Assembly (NCBI GenBank): GCA_028532765.1
Contig: JAQQAR010000026.1
Span: 1 to 64,000, forward strand
Direction: 5' to 3'
From: Sphaerochaetaceae bacterium
Lineage (GTDB): Bacteria; Spirochaetota; Spirochaetia; Sphaerochaetales; Sphaerochaetaceae
DNA length: 64,000 bases
Shown here: piece after piece, positions 63,283 to 64,000 of the stretch
Numbering within the stretch: the stretch's first letter is position 1
How the letters are laid out: each line of letters begins with the position of its first letter
Notes under the pieces: generated by a model
Told to the model about the DNA's origin: nothing
The model's input: only the letters and a program-made list of their open reading frames with translations
The model's database searches: none
Program-made: the position numbers and the translations under genes

Positions 63283-63298
63283 GGGGGCTTCGGCCCCC
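63283..63298 (+). terminator. GC-rich hairpin in the head-tail operon
   Basis: GGGGGC-TTCG-GCCCCC forms a very stable 6-bp stem with a UUCG tetraloop and no T run, so it may slow but not stop transcription, or protect the upstream mRNA. Confidence 0.55.
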
Positions 63299-63313
63299 GA
63301 ATTGTTGGAGCAT

Positions 63314-63844
63314 ATGATGACAGACCTTGAGCTTTACAGCATTGCACTTTCCCTGTTCGATCGCGAGGTCACCCAGGAAGACCTGGACAGCCCGAATCCC
63401 TCAAGGGAGGTGCGTTTGTGCAAGCTGTATCATAACCTGGCCCAACTCAGGGTGATGCGTGAGTTCGACTGGTCGTTTCTGATTGTCAGGCTCCAGCTTG
63501 ACTTGGAAGACGATGAACCTGGGAGGGGATATCTTCATGGGTTCCTTCTCCCGGAGGGTTTGCTCAAGGTTGTCCATGCATTCAGTGAATTCCCCTATGA
63601 GGTGGCAGGGGGGAGAATCTATACGGATATTGATGAGCCGGTGGTATACGGTATCATGGAAAGCCTGCCTGCAAGCCATGTGCCTGCAGATTTCTATGAG
63701 TTGATCGCCTATGCACTTGCCTACCAAATCGCACCTCTCCTGGCACCGGAAGGGAAGATAGACCAGATTACGCTTCAGAAGTACACATGGGCGCTCAATG
63801 GATTGATTTCCACTGAATGTCACAACAACAGCCGGGAGGGGTGA
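63314..63844 (+). CDS. Tail tubular protein A-like head-tail adaptor
   Basis: The start at ATG 63314 (GGAG upstream; 63317 and a TTG at 63302 are alternatives) gives 176 residues. ALSLFDREVTQEDLDSP and AYQIAPLLAPE with a C-terminal helix resemble T7-gp11-like connector proteins. Position after the capsid and before a tail-tube-like gene fits. Confidence 0.6.
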   Translation: MMTDLELYSIALSLFDREVTQEDLDSPNPSREVRLCKLYHNLAQLRVMREFDWSFLIVRLQLDLEDDEPGRGYLHGFLLPEGLLKVVHAFSEFPYEVAGGRIYTDIDEPVVYGIMESLPASHVPADFYELIAYALAYQIAPLLAPEGKIDQITLQKYTWALNGLISTECHNNSREG

Positions 63845-63845
63845 G

Positions 63846-64000
63846 ATGGCTGATGTGTTGATCAACAACTTCACGAGCGGGGAAGTGTCACCCAAGCTAG
63901 GGGGAAGACCGGACCTTGGGATCTATCACTCCGGTGTCAGTCGGCTTGAGAACTTCCTTGCCATGTTGCAGGGAGGTATAACAAGAAGGCCGGGTACTGA
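63846..64000 (+). CDS. Tail protein, partial (5' end only)
   Basis: The frame is open to the window edge (51 codons and two bases). It begins MADVLINNFTSGEVSPKLGG and continues with the GGITRRPGT motif, typical of the large podovirus tail tube or tail-stabilising proteins (for example Bbp14/gp12-like). It lies 1 bp after the preceding stop. Confidence 0.65.
   Translation, partial: MADVLINNFTSGEVSPKLGGRPDLGIYHSGVSRLENFLAMLQGGITRRPGT

Larger units (their letters stand above)
46979..64000. mobile_element. Integrated prophage, podovirus-like, left part
   Basis: The left boundary is a tRNA-Leu 3' fragment; the element then carries a repressor, early control, recombination, methylation, replication, terminase and head genes in phage order, nearly all on the plus strand and with short overlaps. 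It runs beyond the right edge. No integrase, lysis or complete tail genes are in the window. The head genes resemble Bordetella BPP-1-like podoviruses in order (portal, Bbp19-like, scaffold, capsid). Confidence 0.88.

Overview
The window looks like chromosome of a diderm, fermentative, largely anaerobic bacterium; my best guess is a spirochaete close to Sphaerochaeta. This is inferred from the many lipoprotein signal peptides, the pyruvate formate-lyase and polyferredoxin genes, moderate GC and overall gene style; no rRNA or other marker gene is present. No CRISPR array, rRNA or intact tRNA is visible.

Layout, host part (1-46,978): a 5'-shortened EAL phosphodiesterase (117-2333); a complete tryptophan operon on the minus strand in the unusual order trpB-A-E-G-D-C-F (2339-8770); an RRM protein; a Nudix hydrolase overlapping a PLD/SF2-helicase/DUF3427 protein; an alpha/beta hydrolase; a block of LpoB, LPP20-type and other lipoproteins (14,103-19,190); a rhodanese and a C39-like protein; two large cyclic-di-GMP proteins (GGDEF/HD-GYP and EAL); a membrane polyferredoxin; redox and stress genes (aldo/keto reductase, glutathione peroxidase, OhrR-like regulator, lipocalin); pflBA with a divergent FNR-like regulator sharing one palindrome; a split YraQ-type permease; CBS and hemerythrin/PAS proteins; a polyprenyl synthase, an NDH-2/DoxX fusion and a triple FMN-domain lipoprotein that resemble parts of a flavin-based extracellular electron-transfer locus; a LysE exporter, a glutamine-type ABC transporter and a DDE transposase relative.

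Phage part (about 46,979-64,000, continuing past the right edge): the left end is a 3' fragment of tRNA-Leu(GAG), read as the att site. Next come two helically phased TGTATC arrays, a divergent repressor/early promoter region, a ribbon-helix-helix-like protein, an excisionase-like protein and a 570-bp gene-free stretch with three tRNA-like folded elements lacking normal anticodon loops. A recombination module (Sak4-like ATPase, PD-(D/E)XK nuclease, RuvC-like, SSB, NinG), a two-chain cytosine-5 methyltransferase, a replication module (DnaD-like with internal iterons, DnaC-like loader), terminase, an inserted two-gene cassette, and a podovirus-like head module (portal, Bbp19-like, scaffold, major capsid, head-tail proteins) follow. 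No integrase is in the window; from the orientation of the tRNA fragment it should lie near the right end, next to an intact tRNA-Leu.

Most noteworthy: the tRNA-like array with the phased TGTATC repeats, the possible electron-transfer locus, the split methyltransferase, the Nudix/helicase pair and the FNR-type box between pflB and its likely regulator.
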